From Cacajao melanocephalus (lineage: Eukaryota > Chordata > Mammalia > Primates > Pitheciidae), in NCBI GenBank assembly GCA_963573385.1, contig CAUYLG010022184.1, positions 23,447-87,446 of the forward strand: a stretch of DNA of 64,000 nt, in the 5' to 3' direction. The notes under the pieces were generated by a model. The model had not been told where the DNA came from, searched no databases, and saw nothing but the letters and a program-made list of their open reading frames with translations. Position numbers and translations under genes: made by a program. This document shows positions 63,757 through 64,000 of the stretch, one piece after another. Each line of letters begins with the position of its first letter. The first letter of the stretch is position 1.

Positions 63757-64000
63757 CCAATGATTGAGCTAATGATCCTAAATATATATGCACCTAATAC
63801 AAGAACACTCAGATACATAAGGCAGGTTCTTAATGACTTACAAAGAGACTTAGACTCCCACACAGTAATAGTGGGAGACTTTAACATTATACTGTCAATA
63901 TTAGACAGATCGACGAGATAGAAAATTAACAAGGATATCCAGGACTTGAACTCAGACCTGGAACAAGTAAACTTAACAAATATTTACAGAACTCTCCACC
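63757..64000 (+). pseudogene. LINE-1 (primate-type) ORF2 endonuclease segment, runs off the window
   Basis: In one plus-strand frame the segment encodes ILNIYAPN and then VGDFN, both motifs of the L1 ORF2p apurinic-type endonuclease, in the usual spacing. ORF2p cuts target DNA and copies L1 RNA. The nucleotide match (CTAAATATATATGCACC, CAAAGAGACTTAGACTCCCACAC, GGGAGACTTTAACATTATACTGTC) is much closer to L1P consensus than the older L1 just to the left, so it is a separate, younger insertion, 5' truncated within the endonuclease. A stop follows the motif block (near 63919), so the frame is broken. The remainder lies beyond base 64000. Confidence 0.88.

Noticed and set aside
63631..63921. A 96-codon frame starting in the purine tract and reading into the L1 endonuclease.
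   Set aside because: Its first half translates a microsatellite and an Alu fragment; only the second half is L1 ORF2, and a stop follows.

Overview
The window looks like primate, most likely human, nuclear DNA. It carries Alu elements of about 300 bp with poly-A or poly-T tails and target-site duplications, a primate-type LINE-1 at the right edge, MaLR, MER5 and MIR relics, long AT-rich tracts, and few CpG. It could be intergenic or lie inside a large intron; the sequence alone does not decide this. I find no protein-coding gene. Every open frame is short, or lies in a known repeat, or crosses a tandem array, and none looks like an exon chain or a recognisable family. No rRNA, tRNA, snRNA gene, CpG island or CRISPR array was seen.

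Layout. 1-6.4 kb: unique DNA, an intact-looking solitary endogenous retroviral LTR (1680-2206), a second old LTR-like block split by an Alu, and two MIRs. 6.4-7.1 kb: a CAC/CAT/CAG-built degenerate satellite. 7.1-20.6 kb: mostly unassigned AT-rich DNA with MIR, L2, MER5A, the 3' end of a minus-strand L1, and (TG)n tracts. 20.6-24.1 kb: an old L1 with a GC/purine-rich minisatellite in its 5' part and a 117-bp segment copied between its interior and its 3' flank. 24.8-28.2 kb: MIR split by Alu, L2, an MST-type LTR holding four exact-length 60-bp repeats, and an AT-rich palindromic tract. 29.5-31.3 kb: an old L1/HAL1-like fragment interrupted by a 650-bp compound microsatellite. 32-35.4 kb: Alu, a probable LTR, a complete MST/THE1-type LTR with 5-bp duplications, and an MLT1 LTR. 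36.2-38.8 kb: a rearranged local duplication and another MLT1. 39-44 kb: unassigned DNA, a G-run cluster and a 577-bp inverted repeat around an AT core. 44.5-46.2 kb: a long minus-strand L1. 46-59 kb: mostly unassigned, with an Alu, an L1 ORF1 relic, an AT tract and an MLT1. 59.5-64 kb: Alus, a long decayed L1 with a perfect 34-bp inverted repeat, an L2 piece, and the start of a younger L1 running off the window.

There is no gene network to describe. The points of interest are structural: tandem arrays that grew inside older transposons, and inverted or dispersed local copies that look much younger than the sequence around them. Repeat families were named from remembered consensus features, so subfamily names are provisional and most edges are good to about 10-30 bp.
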